Positions 26,157 to 34,654 of a stretch of 64,000 nucleotides of DNA are shown piece by piece. This DNA is from Streptomyces sp. HmicA12 (GTDB lineage: Bacteria > Actinomycetota > Actinomycetes > Streptomycetales > Streptomycetaceae). Under the pieces are notes generated by a model. That model saw only the letters and a program-made list of their open reading frames with translations, was not told the DNA's origin and did no database searches. The stretch spans positions 62,001-126,000 of the forward strand of contig NZ_KB891820.1 in NCBI RefSeq assembly GCF_000373565.1, written 5' to 3'. Position numbers and translations under genes: made by a program. Position 1 is the stretch's first letter, and the number at the start of each line of letters is the position of its first letter.

Positions 26157-26609
26157 ATGAGCGACGCCACCGAGAAGCCCGTAGACGCCGACGCGTGGGA
26201 GACGGCGTGCGCCGAGGATCTCGCGGAGGAGAAGGCCCGCCGCCGTGCCCGGTACGGGCCGCCGCCCGGCTCGGCCGCCGAGGAGCTGAAGAAGCTCGTC
26301 GACGCGGTCACGGACAAGCTCTCCTCCGTGCAGGCCCCGTTCCTGGGCGCCGTCGCGCAGGGCACCGCCGAGCAGGCCGCCAAGCAGGTCGTCCGGCAGG
26401 TCCGCAGCGTCGTCGAGCCGGTCATCGAGCGCAACGCGGACGTCTTCGACCACCTGGCCGCCGCCGGGTCCGAGCTGCTCGCCGCCTACCGCTCGGCGGT
26501 CGAGCAGCAGGAGCGCCGCTGGACCCAGGGCTCCCAGGAGGCGACGCCTCCCGAGCCCCGCAAGCCCGGGGACGAAGGCCCCGGCGGGGAGCACATCGAC
26601 CTGGACTGA
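26157..26609 (+). CDS. DUF5304 family protein
   Basis: A 150-residue acidic, helical cytoplasmic protein with no catalytic motif. It is rich in alanine and charged residues, with an amphipathic central part of about 40-110 (AEELKKLVDAVTDKL and following) and a disordered C-terminal tail. I recognise it as the DUF5304 family of actinobacteria, with no known function. It has a good GGAG site and lies between the ArsA-like gene and glucokinase on the same strand. Confidence 0.75.
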   Translation: MSDATEKPVDADAWETACAEDLAEEKARRRARYGPPPGSAAEELKKLVDAVTDKLSSVQAPFLGAVAQGTAEQAAKQVVRQVRSVVEPVIERNADVFDHLAAAGSELLAAYRSAVEQQERRWTQGSQEATPPEPRKPGDEGPGGEHIDLD

Positions 26610-26662
26610 ACCACCCTCGGGTACGGTGGGCCCTAGCGGGGCTCGACCGAACTGAGGGATTC

Positions 26663-27616
26663 ATGGGACTCACCATCGGCGTCGATATCGGCGGCACGAA
26701 GATCGCGGCGGGCGTGGTCGACGAGGAAGGCAACATCCTCTCCACGTTCAAGGTGCCGACGCCTTCCACGCCTGACGGGATCGTCGACGCGATCGCCTCG
26801 GCCGTGGAAGGTGCCAGGGCCGGGCACGAGATCGTGGGCGTGGGCATCGGTGCGGCCGGCTACGTCAACCGTCAGCGCTCCACCGTCTACTTCGCGCCGA
26901 ACATCGACTGGCGCCAGGAACCGCTCAAGGAGAAGGTCGAGGGACGCGTCGACCTGCCCGTCGTCGTCGAGAACGACGCGAACGCGGCGGCCTGGGGCGA
27001 GTACAAGTTCGGCGCGGGCAAGGGCCACCGCAACGTCATCTGCATCACGCTCGGCACCGGCCTCGGCGGCGGCATCATCATCGGCAACAAGCTGCGCCGC
27101 GGCCACTTCGGCGTCGCCGCCGAGTTCGGTCACATCCGCATGGTGCCGGACGGGCTGCTGTGCGGCTGCGGTTCGCAGGGCTGCTGGGAGCAGTACGCCT
27201 CGGGCCGCGCGCTCGTGCGCTACGCGATGCAGCGGGCCAACGCCACGCCGGAGAACGCCGAGTACCTGCTGTCGCTCGGCGACGGCACCCCCGAGGGCAT
27301 CGAGGGCAAGCACATCTCCATGGCCGCCCGTCAGGGCGACCTGGTGGCTGTCGACTCCTACCGGGAGCTGGCCCGCTGGGCCGGTGCGGGCCTGGCCGAC
27401 CTGGCCTCGCTCTTCGACCCGTCGGCGTTCATCGTCGGCGGCGGCCTCTCGGACGAGGGCGAGCTGGTTCTCGACCCCATCCGCAAGTCGTACAAGCGCT
27501 GGCTGGTCGGCGGGAACTGGCGGCCGGTCGCGGACGTCATCGCGGCCCAGCTGGGCAACAAGGCGGGCATGGTCGGCGCCGCCGACCTGGCGCGGGAGCC
27601 CGACCCGGTGATGTGA
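26663..27616 (+). CDS. glkA: ROK family glucokinase
   Basis: A 317-residue ROK kinase that phosphorylates glucose with ATP. The N-terminal VDIGGTKIAAG is the phosphate-binding motif, VVENDANAAAWGE holds the catalytic aspartate, GTGLGGGIII is the second phosphate loop, and CGCGSQGCWEQYASG is the zinc-binding ROK signature. AGGGA precedes the ATG. The matching S. coelicolor gene product mediates carbon catabolite repression as well as glycolysis. Its length equals that protein's. An imperfect hairpin at about 27632-27664 may end the transcript. Confidence 0.95.
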   Translation: MGLTIGVDIGGTKIAAGVVDEEGNILSTFKVPTPSTPDGIVDAIASAVEGARAGHEIVGVGIGAAGYVNRQRSTVYFAPNIDWRQEPLKEKVEGRVDLPVVVENDANAAAWGEYKFGAGKGHRNVICITLGTGLGGGIIIGNKLRRGHFGVAAEFGHIRMVPDGLLCGCGSQGCWEQYASGRALVRYAMQRANATPENAEYLLSLGDGTPEGIEGKHISMAARQGDLVAVDSYRELARWAGAGLADLASLFDPSAFIVGGGLSDEGELVLDPIRKSYKRWLVGGNWRPVADVIAAQLGNKAGMVGAADLAREPDPVM

Positions 27617-27683
27617 CACCGATACGTGTCAGGTGCCCGTCGTTCCCCTCGGGGGCGGCGGGCATCGGCGTATCTTGATCGTC

Positions 27684-28445
27684 ATGGACTCCGGCTCGCT
27701 CACCGAACTCCCCAACTCCCGCACCGAATCCGACGGTTCGGCCGTCATCCGCGTCCTCAGCTACAACATCCGCTCGATGCGGGACAGCCCGGTCGCCCTC
27801 GCCCGGGTGATGAAGGCCTGCGCCCCCGACCTGGTGCTGATCCAGGAGGCGCCCCGGTTCTTCCGCTGGCGCAAGCAGCTCGCCCGGCTCGCCCGCGCCG
27901 CGGACCTGGTGATCCTCTCCGGCGGCGGCAGTGCGGCCGGGCCCGCGCTGCTGTGCTCCCTGCGCGCGACCGTCGAACGTACCGAGGACGTCCTCCTGCC
28001 GCTCACGCCCGGGCTGCACCGGCGCGGCTTCGCGACCGCGGTGGTCCGGTTCGGCGGCGCACAAGGCCCACGGCTGGGCGTCGTCAGCTGCCACCTGAGC
28101 CTGCAGAAGGACGAGCGGTACGCGCAGGGCGGGATGCTGCTCGACCGGGTCGCAGGGATGGGCGTGGAGCACGTCGTCGCCGGTGGCGACCTCAACGAGC
28201 GGCCGGGCGGGCGGACGTTCCGGCGGCTCGCGGGCGTGCTGACCGACTGCTGGGCGAGCAGACCCTGGGGCGGCGAGTACACGTCCACGCCGGACGACCC
28301 GCATCAACGGATCGACGCGATCCTGGCGACCAAGGGGATCGAGGTGCTCGGCTGCGGGGTGCCGCCCTTCCTGGACGAGGACGAACTGAGGGCGGCCACG
28401 GACCATCTGCCGGTCCTGGCCGCCCTCAGGATTCCCGCCGTGTGA
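27684..28445 (+). CDS. Endonuclease/exonuclease/phosphatase (EEP) family protein
   Basis: A 253-residue EEP-superfamily hydrolase. The order of motifs is clear: LSYNIRSM at the N-terminus, LIQEAPRF with the metal-binding glutamate, GGDLNERP with the catalytic aspartate and asparagine, and TDHLPVLA with the final histidine. It may cut phosphodiester bonds of lipids or nucleic acid. TATCTT ends seven bases before the ATG with no ribosome site, so it is probably leaderless. Its stop codon directly abuts the stop codon of the convergent gene, leaving no room for a terminator. Confidence 0.87.
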   Translation: MDSGSLTELPNSRTESDGSAVIRVLSYNIRSMRDSPVALARVMKACAPDLVLIQEAPRFFRWRKQLARLARAADLVILSGGGSAAGPALLCSLRATVERTEDVLLPLTPGLHRRGFATAVVRFGGAQGPRLGVVSCHLSLQKDERYAQGGMLLDRVAGMGVEHVVAGGDLNERPGGRTFRRLAGVLTDCWASRPWGGEYTSTPDDPHQRIDAILATKGIEVLGCGVPPFLDEDELRAATDHLPVLAALRIPAV

Positions 28446-29447
28446 CTACGGGCGCTGCTTCACCTTGTCGGTGATCGCCCAGCTGTCCAGGTAGGAGAGC
28501 TGGGTGTACGTCTTCTTCTTCGCGCCGTCACCCGAGGTGCGTACGTCCCGGAAGCCCAGGAACTCGTAGGTCTTCGGGTCGAAGATGAACGCCAGGTGGC
28601 CGTCGGTCCGGCCGCCGTCCGGGTGCAGGGTGCAGACGATCGCCACACCGGTGCGGCCCTTTGCGTCCTGCTCGCCCGGCACCGCCTTCACTCCCGGGAT
28701 CATGCCGAGCGCCTCGTACGCGGCGGCGCGCAGGCCGTCGGGCAGCACGGGGATCGACTTGAGCAGGCTGGTGAGACTGGTCTGGGCCATCCACCAGTCC
28801 TGGTCCGTGAGCTTGTCGAGCGAGTGGATCTTCGCCGAGCCGAACGGACTCGCCATCGCCAAGATCAACTGCTTCGGCTCGGTCGGCAGCTTCTTCAGAC
28901 TCGCCCACTCCTGGGTCGGCCACTTGGCCTCGTTCTTGGCGAGGGGCGGCGACCACCAGCCCTTGCCGACCTCCATCACCCAGGACCGCTGCTTGCCGTC
29001 CACCGAATGCCAGTTCTCGTCGACGTACGCCTTGGTCTCGCCCGTCGCCCTGTTCGTCTCCTTGATGATCTCCTTCGTGTAGATGAACTGGTCGTCGCGC
29101 GGCGGCGTCGTGACCGGCTGCGGGTGCTCGCGGTCGTAGGCCGCCGCCTCGGCCAGCACCGTGCTGGCGGTCACCGCGCGCGCCGGCTGCTGCGCCGTGG
29201 CCGAGCCGCCGTCCTCGCGCACCGCCACCAGGACGGTCGCGGCGATCGCCGCCGTGGCGAGGCCCGACGCGGCGATGCGCAGCCCCGGACACTGCCACAG
29301 CGGGCGACGGCGGCCCTCCATCGCGGACAGCAGGCGGGTACGGGCACGGTGACGGGCGCCGGGGTCGAGCGGCCGGGTGTCGTCCCAGGCGCTCAACTCC
29401 CGCAGTACAGGGTCGAGTTCGCGGTCGTCGATGATGCGGTCAGTCAT
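28446..29447 (-). CDS. CU044_5270 family membrane protein, partner of an ECF sigma factor
   Basis: A 333-residue protein with an N-terminal cytoplasmic part of about 75 residues, one membrane helix (IAASGLATAAIAATVLVAV) and a large extracytoplasmic C-terminal domain. It matches the CU044_5270 family seen beside ECF sigma factors in actinobacteria. By position it should sense or anchor the sigma factor, but a classical zinc-binding anti-sigma motif is not visible. Its ATG at 29447 lies eight bases inside the end of the sigma gene, so translation is coupled. Confidence 0.8.
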   Translation of the reverse strand: MTDRIIDDRELDPVLRELSAWDDTRPLDPGARHRARTRLLSAMEGRRRPLWQCPGLRIAASGLATAAIAATVLVAVREDGGSATAQQPARAVTASTVLAEAAAYDREHPQPVTTPPRDDQFIYTKEIIKETNRATGETKAYVDENWHSVDGKQRSWVMEVGKGWWSPPLAKNEAKWPTQEWASLKKLPTEPKQLILAMASPFGSAKIHSLDKLTDQDWWMAQTSLTSLLKSIPVLPDGLRAAAYEALGMIPGVKAVPGEQDAKGRTGVAIVCTLHPDGGRTDGHLAFIFDPKTYEFLGFRDVRTSGDGAKKKTYTQLSYLDSWAITDKVKQRP

Positions 29448-30054
29448 GGGCGTGTGCCTCCCGGAGGGCGGTCGGAGCGGTCGGATCGGTACCACCCAGT
29501 GCTTCACGCAATGCGCTGCGAGCCCGGCTCAGTCGGGACCTGACCGTGCCCACCGGCACCCCCAGGGCCTCGGCCGCCTCCTCGTAGCTGAGGTCGGTCC
29601 AGGCCACGAGCAGCACCACGTCCCGCTGCCGCGCCGGCAGGGCGGCGAGCGCCGCCGCCAGCTCCGTGCGCAGGCCGTGCGCACCCGCCCGGGACACCGC
29701 GCGATCGGCCACCGGCTCCTCGTGCTCGACCGGCCCCGGTATGCGGGACAGCGCCTTGAAGCGACGCGCCTCCGCCCTGCGATGCCGGCCGATGAGGTTG
29801 GTGGCGATCCCGAAGAGCCACGGGCGGGCGTCGGCCCTGCTCAGGTCGTAACGGTGGCGCTGCTTGAAGGCGGTGGTGAAGGTCTCCGCCGTCAGATCCT
29901 CCGCCGCCTCGGGGCCCAGCCGCCGCGCCGCGTAGTGGTGCACGGCGTCGGCGTACCGGTTGAAGAGGGCGGCGAAATGCTCGGGCTCCTCCCGCGACCG
30001 CTCGATCGCCCGGGTGTCGCTCTCGCCGAGGTGCTCCCGGGGTCTGACGGTCAT
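29440..30054 (-). CDS. ECF RNA polymerase sigma factor
   Basis: A 204-residue sigma-70 family factor of the ECF type. Region 2 includes FNRYADAVHHYAARRL and RPWLFGIATNLIGRHRR, which bind the core enzyme and the -10 box. Region 4 includes LPARQRDVVLLVAWTDLSYEEA and VGTVRSRLSRAR, which bind the -35 box. AGGAG before the ATG at 30054 sets the start. It is co-transcribed with the CU044_5270 gene, and a terminator upstream isolates the pair from the preceding genes. Confidence 0.93.
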   Translation of the reverse strand: MTVRPREHLGESDTRAIERSREEPEHFAALFNRYADAVHHYAARRLGPEAAEDLTAETFTTAFKQRHRYDLSRADARPWLFGIATNLIGRHRRAEARRFKALSRIPGPVEHEEPVADRAVSRAGAHGLRTELAAALAALPARQRDVVLLVAWTDLSYEEAAEALGVPVGTVRSRLSRARSALREALGGTDPTAPTALREAHAHD

Positions 30055-30153
30055 CGGGGCTCCTTTCGTCCGTATGAACGCCTTGAAGGCTTGGGTCGGT
30101 TCACCGGTACTTCGCCGTTGCCCACGATCGGGTTCCCTGCCCGTGCGTGCGTC

Positions 30154-30183
30154 GGGCCCGGCCGGAGGATTCCGGCCGGGCCC
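30154..30183 (-). terminator. Terminator before the sigma factor gene
   Basis: A perfect 13-base inverted repeat (30154-30166 and 30171-30183) with a four-base loop lies 34 bases beyond the stop of the upstream membrane-protein gene on the minus strand. Confidence 0.88.
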
Positions 30184-30217
30184 TGATGGACGTACAGACG
30201 TATGGACGTACGCGCTG

Positions 30218-30841
30218 TCAGACGACCGCGCCGCGCCCCGGGTCGTCGTCCTCGTCGTCACTCGGCTTCATCCGGGCGATCAGCGTCGCGAAGCCGCCGA
30301 GGAAGCCGCCGATGCAGAGCGTCGCCAGCCACCACGTCATGTCCCAGCCGAGCAGCACCGCGAGGAGCAGCAGCACCGGGCCGCCGACCACGGCCAGCCA
30401 GGCGAACTTGGCCGTGACATCGGCCTCCGGGAGCTCCGGGTCCGGCGGCACGAAGTGGCCCTCGTCGTCGTCCCCGAGGTCGTCGTCCGCGGGCTCGGGC
30501 GCCGTGTAGTCGCGCGGGCCCGGGGCCGCGGCGACCCCGGGGGCGAAGGAGACCGAGGAGCCGAGGGCGCCTTTGGACTGCTCCTGCTCCCCGCTCCGCT
30601 GCGGCGTCTCGGTGTCCGGGGAGTCGTTGGTCTCCGGGTCCAGGAGCGCCAGGTCCTCCACCGACTTGAACGGCTTCGCGCCCGGCGGGTCCGGCGGCTC
30701 GTCCCCGTACCCGGCGACGATCGCGGCCCAGACCGCGTCCTCGTCGACCGGCAGCACGGGATCGGTGCCCGCCTGGTCCGGCTGCTCCGGCTCGTGCGGT
30801 TCGGGATTCTCGGGCTCCCGCCGCTCCTCCTGCTCAGCCAC
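30218..30841 (-). CDS. Hypothetical acidic membrane protein
   Basis: A 207-residue protein with a disordered, acidic and proline-rich N-terminal part of about 140 residues, then two membrane helices (FAWLAVVGGPVLLLLAVLLG and MTWWLATLCIGGFLGGFATL) and a short acidic tail. No family is recognised. Its start lies eight bases inside the end of the upstream esterase gene, so the two form an operon and are probably co-translated. Confidence 0.7.
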   Translation of the reverse strand: MAEQEERREPENPEPHEPEQPDQAGTDPVLPVDEDAVWAAIVAGYGDEPPDPPGAKPFKSVEDLALLDPETNDSPDTETPQRSGEQEQSKGALGSSVSFAPGVAAAPGPRDYTAPEPADDDLGDDDEGHFVPPDPELPEADVTAKFAWLAVVGGPVLLLLAVLLGWDMTWWLATLCIGGFLGGFATLIARMKPSDDEDDDPGRGAVV

Positions 30842-31652
30842 CGCTGCCCGTCCCTTCCGCGCCCTCGCCGGGGCTGGTCACGCCCTCGCTGGGAGTCTTG
30901 CCGACACTGGGGGCGAGCCGGTCGATGAACGCATGGCTCTCGTCGAAGATCCGGTCCGCGTCATGGTCCAACGTCGCGACGTGGTAACTCTGTTCCAGCA
31001 GGATCTCCGTGACGTCCCGGGACGAGACGCGGCTGAGCACGCGCGCGGAGTCGGCGGGCGGCACCACATGGTCCTGCACGCTGTGCAGCACCATCAACGG
31101 CTGTGTCACCTGCGGCAGTTCACGGTCCACGACGCGGAAGAAGCCGCGCAGCTGGTGCGCCGCGTGCAGCGGCACCCGGTCGTAGCCGACCTCTTCCGAG
31201 CCCTCCTTGGCGATGTCACTGGCGATGCCCTTGACCGTGCGGACCAGATGCCGGGCGACGGGGAGCGCGTGCGCGGCCACGCCGTGCACCTTGTTCCCCG
31301 GGTTCACCAGGACGAGGCCCGCCACCTCGTCCCCGTGCCGCGCCGCGAGGCGCAGCGCGAGCGCGCCGCCCATCGACAGGCCGAAGACGAAGACCTGGGA
31401 GCAGCGGCCGGTGAGGTCGCGCAGGGCGCGGTCCACCTCCGCGTACCAGTCCTGCCACGCGGTGACCGCCAGATCCTCCCAGCGGGTGCCGTGTCCGGGC
31501 AGCAGCGGGAGCGAGACCGTCAGACCGCGCTCGGCCAGGTACTCCGCCCAGGGGCGCAGCGACTGGGGCGTTCCGGTGAAGCCGTGACAGAGGAGGACGC
31601 CGACCTCGCCGCCTTCGTGGCGGTACGGCTCGGCTCCAGGAAGGACCGGCAC
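30834..31652 (-). CDS. Alpha/beta hydrolase (carboxylesterase/monoacylglycerol lipase-like)
   Basis: A 272-residue alpha/beta hydrolase. GVLLCHGFTGTPQS holds the oxyanion-hole glycine region, FGLSMGGALA the nucleophile elbow GxSxG, QDHVVPP the acidic residue and SYHVATLD the catalytic histidine. The pattern is that of Est30-type carboxylesterases that hydrolyse short acyl or monoacylglycerol esters. The GTG at 31652 is preceded by CAGGAG at good distance. It is divergent from an acyltransferase gene, which hints at lipid turnover. Confidence 0.88.
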   Translation of the reverse strand: MPVLPGAEPYRHEGGEVGVLLCHGFTGTPQSLRPWAEYLAERGLTVSLPLLPGHGTRWEDLAVTAWQDWYAEVDRALRDLTGRCSQVFVFGLSMGGALALRLAARHGDEVAGLVLVNPGNKVHGVAAHALPVARHLVRTVKGIASDIAKEGSEEVGYDRVPLHAAHQLRGFFRVVDRELPQVTQPLMVLHSVQDHVVPPADSARVLSRVSSRDVTEILLEQSYHVATLDHDADRIFDESHAFIDRLAPSVGKTPSEGVTSPGEGAEGTGSGG

Positions 31653-31846
31653 CTTCGGTCTCCTGTTCGTGGGTACGAAAGGGGCATGGGATGTGGTCCT
31701 CACCGTACGCGACCGGACTGACACCGACCAGGGTCGTCGGGCCCGGTACCGGCCCTGCGGGTTAAGGTCTGATCCTCGGACTGAACGGCGGGCCGACCCG
31801 TGTACGTGGTCCGCGTACGGGTCCGAGCACGAGGGAAGGCAGAGGG

Positions 31847-32617
31847 TTGATCTACGGCGCAATGAAGGTGGCCATCGGAGGGCCGCTGAAGCTCGGCTTC
31901 CGGCCGTGGGTGGAGGGTCTGGAGAACATTCCGGACACCGGACCGGCGATTCTCGCCAGCAACCACCTCTCCTTCTCGGACTCGTTCTTCCTGCCGACGA
32001 TGCTGGACCGCAAGGTCACCTTCATCGCGAAGGCCGAGTACTTCACCACGCCCGGCGTGAAGGGCAAGCTGACGGCCGCCTTCTTCAAGGGCGTCGGACA
32101 GCTCCCGGTGGACCGCTCCGGTTCGCGCGGCGCGGGCGAGGCCGCCATCAAGAGCGGCATCGAGGTCCTGGAGCGCGGCGAGCTCTTCGGCATCTACCCG
32201 GAGGGCACGCGCTCGCCCGACGGACGGCTCTACCGCGGCAAGCCGGGCGGCCTCGCGCGCGTGGCGCTCGCCACCGGCGCCCCCGTCATCCCGGTCGCCA
32301 TGATCGACACGGAGAAGATCCAGCCTCCCGGCAAGGTGCTGCCGAAGCTCATGCGCCCCGGCATCCGCATCGGCAAGCCGCTCGACTTCAGCCGCTACCA
32401 GGGCATGGAGGGCGACCGGTTCGTGCTGCGGGCGGTGACCGACGAGGTCATGTACGAGATCATGAAGCTCTCCGGCCAGGAGTACGTCGACATGTACGCG
32501 ACCGCCGCCAAGCGGCAGCTCGCGGACGCGGCGAAGGCCGAGAAGGAAGCTCAGAAGGAAGCGCAGAAGGCGGCCGAGAAGGACGCCGAGAGGGACAAGG
32601 AACGCAGCGGCACGTAG
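31847..32617 (+). CDS. 1-acyl-sn-glycerol-3-phosphate acyltransferase
   Basis: A 256-residue PlsC-family acyltransferase. NHLSFSD is the HX4D catalytic motif, and FGIYPEGTRSPDGRL is the substrate-binding EGTR block. It puts an acyl chain on lysophosphatidic acid in phospholipid synthesis. The start is a TTG with GGGAAGG upstream; an ATG at 31862 is an alternative. The C-terminal tail is a very charged K/E/A stretch of about 35 residues. A hairpin of GACCCGT and ACGGGTC lies in the promoter region at about 31796-31824. Confidence 0.88.
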   Translation: MIYGAMKVAIGGPLKLGFRPWVEGLENIPDTGPAILASNHLSFSDSFFLPTMLDRKVTFIAKAEYFTTPGVKGKLTAAFFKGVGQLPVDRSGSRGAGEAAIKSGIEVLERGELFGIYPEGTRSPDGRLYRGKPGGLARVALATGAPVIPVAMIDTEKIQPPGKVLPKLMRPGIRIGKPLDFSRYQGMEGDRFVLRAVTDEVMYEIMKLSGQEYVDMYATAAKRQLADAAKAEKEAQKEAQKAAEKDAERDKERSGT

Positions 32618-32654
32618 CCGCGTCGTCCTTGTGGGGGGCCAGGGGGTGGGGGAC

Positions 32655-33866
32655 ATGGGGAACGCGACCCGGCGGGAACGCGTCGTGCGGATGTCGGTGG
32701 AGCAGCCGCTGTGGCGCGCCCTGACGGGCTACCGCATCCTGACGATGCTGTACGCGATCGGGCTCTTCGCCTCCGCGTACGACCTCTACGAGCGCCCCTG
32801 GGTCGGCATCGCCTACTGCGTCGTCCTGACCGCCTGGACGCTCGCGACGCTGCCGCAGGTGTCGGGCGCCCGGCGCTGCACCAAGCGGTTCCTCACCCTC
32901 GACCTCACCGTCGCGGTCGTCGGCATCCTGCTCTCCCCGGTCGCCGGGCACGAGCGCGCCGTCACCGGCGGCTCCACGCTGCCGTCGATCTGGACGGCGG
33001 GCGCGGTCCTCGCCTGGGCCCTCAAGGGCGGCTGGCGGTGGGCGGCCTCCGCGTCCCTGATCATCGGCGTCGCCAACGTGGTGCAGCGCGCCTCGCTCAG
33101 CCGCAGCCTGATGCACAACCTCCTCCTGGTGACCATCGCCGGCATCGCCATCGGCTACGTCGTCGAGGTGGCCCGCGCCTCCGAGCGCACCCTCGCCCGC
33201 GCCCTGGAGATCGAGGCCGCCACCCGGGAGCGGGAGCGCCTGGCCCGCGACATCCACGACAGCGTGCTCCAGGTCCTCGCCATGGTGCAGCGGCGCGGCA
33301 CCGCCCTGGGCGGCGAGGCGGCCGAGCTCGGCCGGATGGCGGGCGAGCAGGAGATCGCGCTGCGCACCCTGGTCGCCGAGGGCCTGACGCTGCCCTCCCA
33401 CGCGTCGGAGGACGCCTCGCAGGGCGCGGTCGTCCGGGCCGTGGACCTCGACGAGGCGGACGGCACCTACGCCGGGCGCGGCGACCTGCGCCCCCTGCTG
33501 TCCCGGCACGCGACCGCCCAGGTCACCTTCGCCGCGCCCGGCACCCCGGTCCCGATGCCGTCCGACGCGGCCCGCGAACTGGCCGCCGCCGTCGGCGCCG
33601 CCCTGGACAACGTGCGGCGGCACGCGGGCGCGGACGCGCACGCGTGGATCCTGGTGGAGGACGAGCCGGGCGAGGTGATCGTGACCGTACGGGACGACGG
33701 ACCCGGCATCCCGGAGGGCCGTCTCGCCCAGGCCGAGGGCGAGGGCCGGCTCGGTGTCGCCCTGTCCATCCGGGGCAGACTGCGCGACATCGGCGGCACC
33801 GCCGAGCTGATCTCGGTTCCCGGCCAGGGCACCGAGGTCGAACTGCACGTACCGAAGAAGTGGTGA
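32655..33866 (+). CDS. macS: Sensor histidine kinase MacS
   Basis: A 403-residue NarL/DesK-type sensor kinase. About five membrane helices fill the first 180 residues with short loops. The phospho-acceptor motif RLARDIHDSVLQVLA follows, then an HATPase_c domain with AALDNVRRHA and VRDDGPGIPEG. It should phosphorylate the response regulator encoded 43 bases downstream. In S. coelicolor the equivalent MacRS system affects morphology and antibiotic production. The start is not certain: ATG 32655 follows a G-rich stretch, and GTG 32631 and ATG 32691 are possible. Confidence 0.88.
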   Translation: MGNATRRERVVRMSVEQPLWRALTGYRILTMLYAIGLFASAYDLYERPWVGIAYCVVLTAWTLATLPQVSGARRCTKRFLTLDLTVAVVGILLSPVAGHERAVTGGSTLPSIWTAGAVLAWALKGGWRWAASASLIIGVANVVQRASLSRSLMHNLLLVTIAGIAIGYVVEVARASERTLARALEIEAATRERERLARDIHDSVLQVLAMVQRRGTALGGEAAELGRMAGEQEIALRTLVAEGLTLPSHASEDASQGAVVRAVDLDEADGTYAGRGDLRPLLSRHATAQVTFAAPGTPVPMPSDAARELAAAVGAALDNVRRHAGADAHAWILVEDEPGEVIVTVRDDGPGIPEGRLAQAEGEGRLGVALSIRGRLRDIGGTAELISVPGQGTEVELHVPKKW

Positions 33867-33909
33867 GGCGGCCCGCGAGCCGGGCCGCACGGGGGAAGGC
33901 AGGACAGCG

Positions 33910-34602
33910 ATGAGTGAACAGCAGACCGAGAGCGGGGCGGCCGCGATCCGGGTCATGGTGGTCGACGACCACCCGATGTGGCGGGACGCCGTCGCCCGCG
34001 ACCTGGCGGCCGCCGGCTTCGACGTCGTGGCCACGGCGGGCGACGGCGAGCAGGCGGTGCGCCGAGCGCGGGCCGCGGCCCCCGACGTCCTCGTCCTGGA
34101 CCTGAACCTGCCGGCCAAGCCCGGCGTCCAGGTCTGCAAGGAACTCGTCGCCGCCTTCCCGGCGCTGCGGGTCCTGGTGCTCTCCGCGAGCGGCGAGCAC
34201 GCGGACGTCCTGGAGGCCGTGAAGTCCGGCGCGACCGGCTACCTCCTCAAGTCCGCGTCCACGGACGAGCTGATCGACGCGGTGCGCCGGACGGCCGTCG
34301 GCGACCCGGTGTTCACCCCGGGCCTCGCGGGTCTCGTCCTCGGCGAGTACCGCCGCCTCGCCTCGGAGCCGGCGCCCGCCGCCGGCGCCGACGAGCCGAA
34401 GGCGCCGGAACTCACCGACCGCGAGACCGAGGTGCTCCGGCTCGTCGCCAAGGGGCTGAGCTACAAGCAGATCGCCGAGCGGCTGGTCATCTCGCACCGC
34501 ACGGTCCAGAACCACGTGCAGAACACCCTCGGCAAGCTCCAGCTGCACAACCGCGTCGAGCTCGTCCGGTACGCGATCGAGCGGGGTCTGGACGACGAGT
34601 GA
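33910..34602 (+). CDS. macR: Response regulator MacR (LuxR/NarL type)
   Basis: A 230-residue response regulator. The receiver domain has VDDHPMWR at its start and the phospho-acceptor aspartate in VLVLDLNLPA. The C-terminal LuxR helix-turn-helix includes LTDRETEVLRLVAKGLSYKQ. It pairs with the MacS kinase gene directly upstream. MacR is known to bind an inverted repeat of TGAGTAC; I see no such site in this window, so its targets are elsewhere or its own promoter differs. Confidence 0.92.
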   Translation: MSEQQTESGAAAIRVMVVDDHPMWRDAVARDLAAAGFDVVATAGDGEQAVRRARAAAPDVLVLDLNLPAKPGVQVCKELVAAFPALRVLVLSASGEHADVLEAVKSGATGYLLKSASTDELIDAVRRTAVGDPVFTPGLAGLVLGEYRRLASEPAPAAGADEPKAPELTDRETEVLRLVAKGLSYKQIAERLVISHRTVQNHVQNTLGKLQLHNRVELVRYAIERGLDDE

Positions 34603-34654
34603 CCCCGCGCGGGACAGTTGCCCCAACTGCTCACCGTGACAAGGGAGTTACGCG

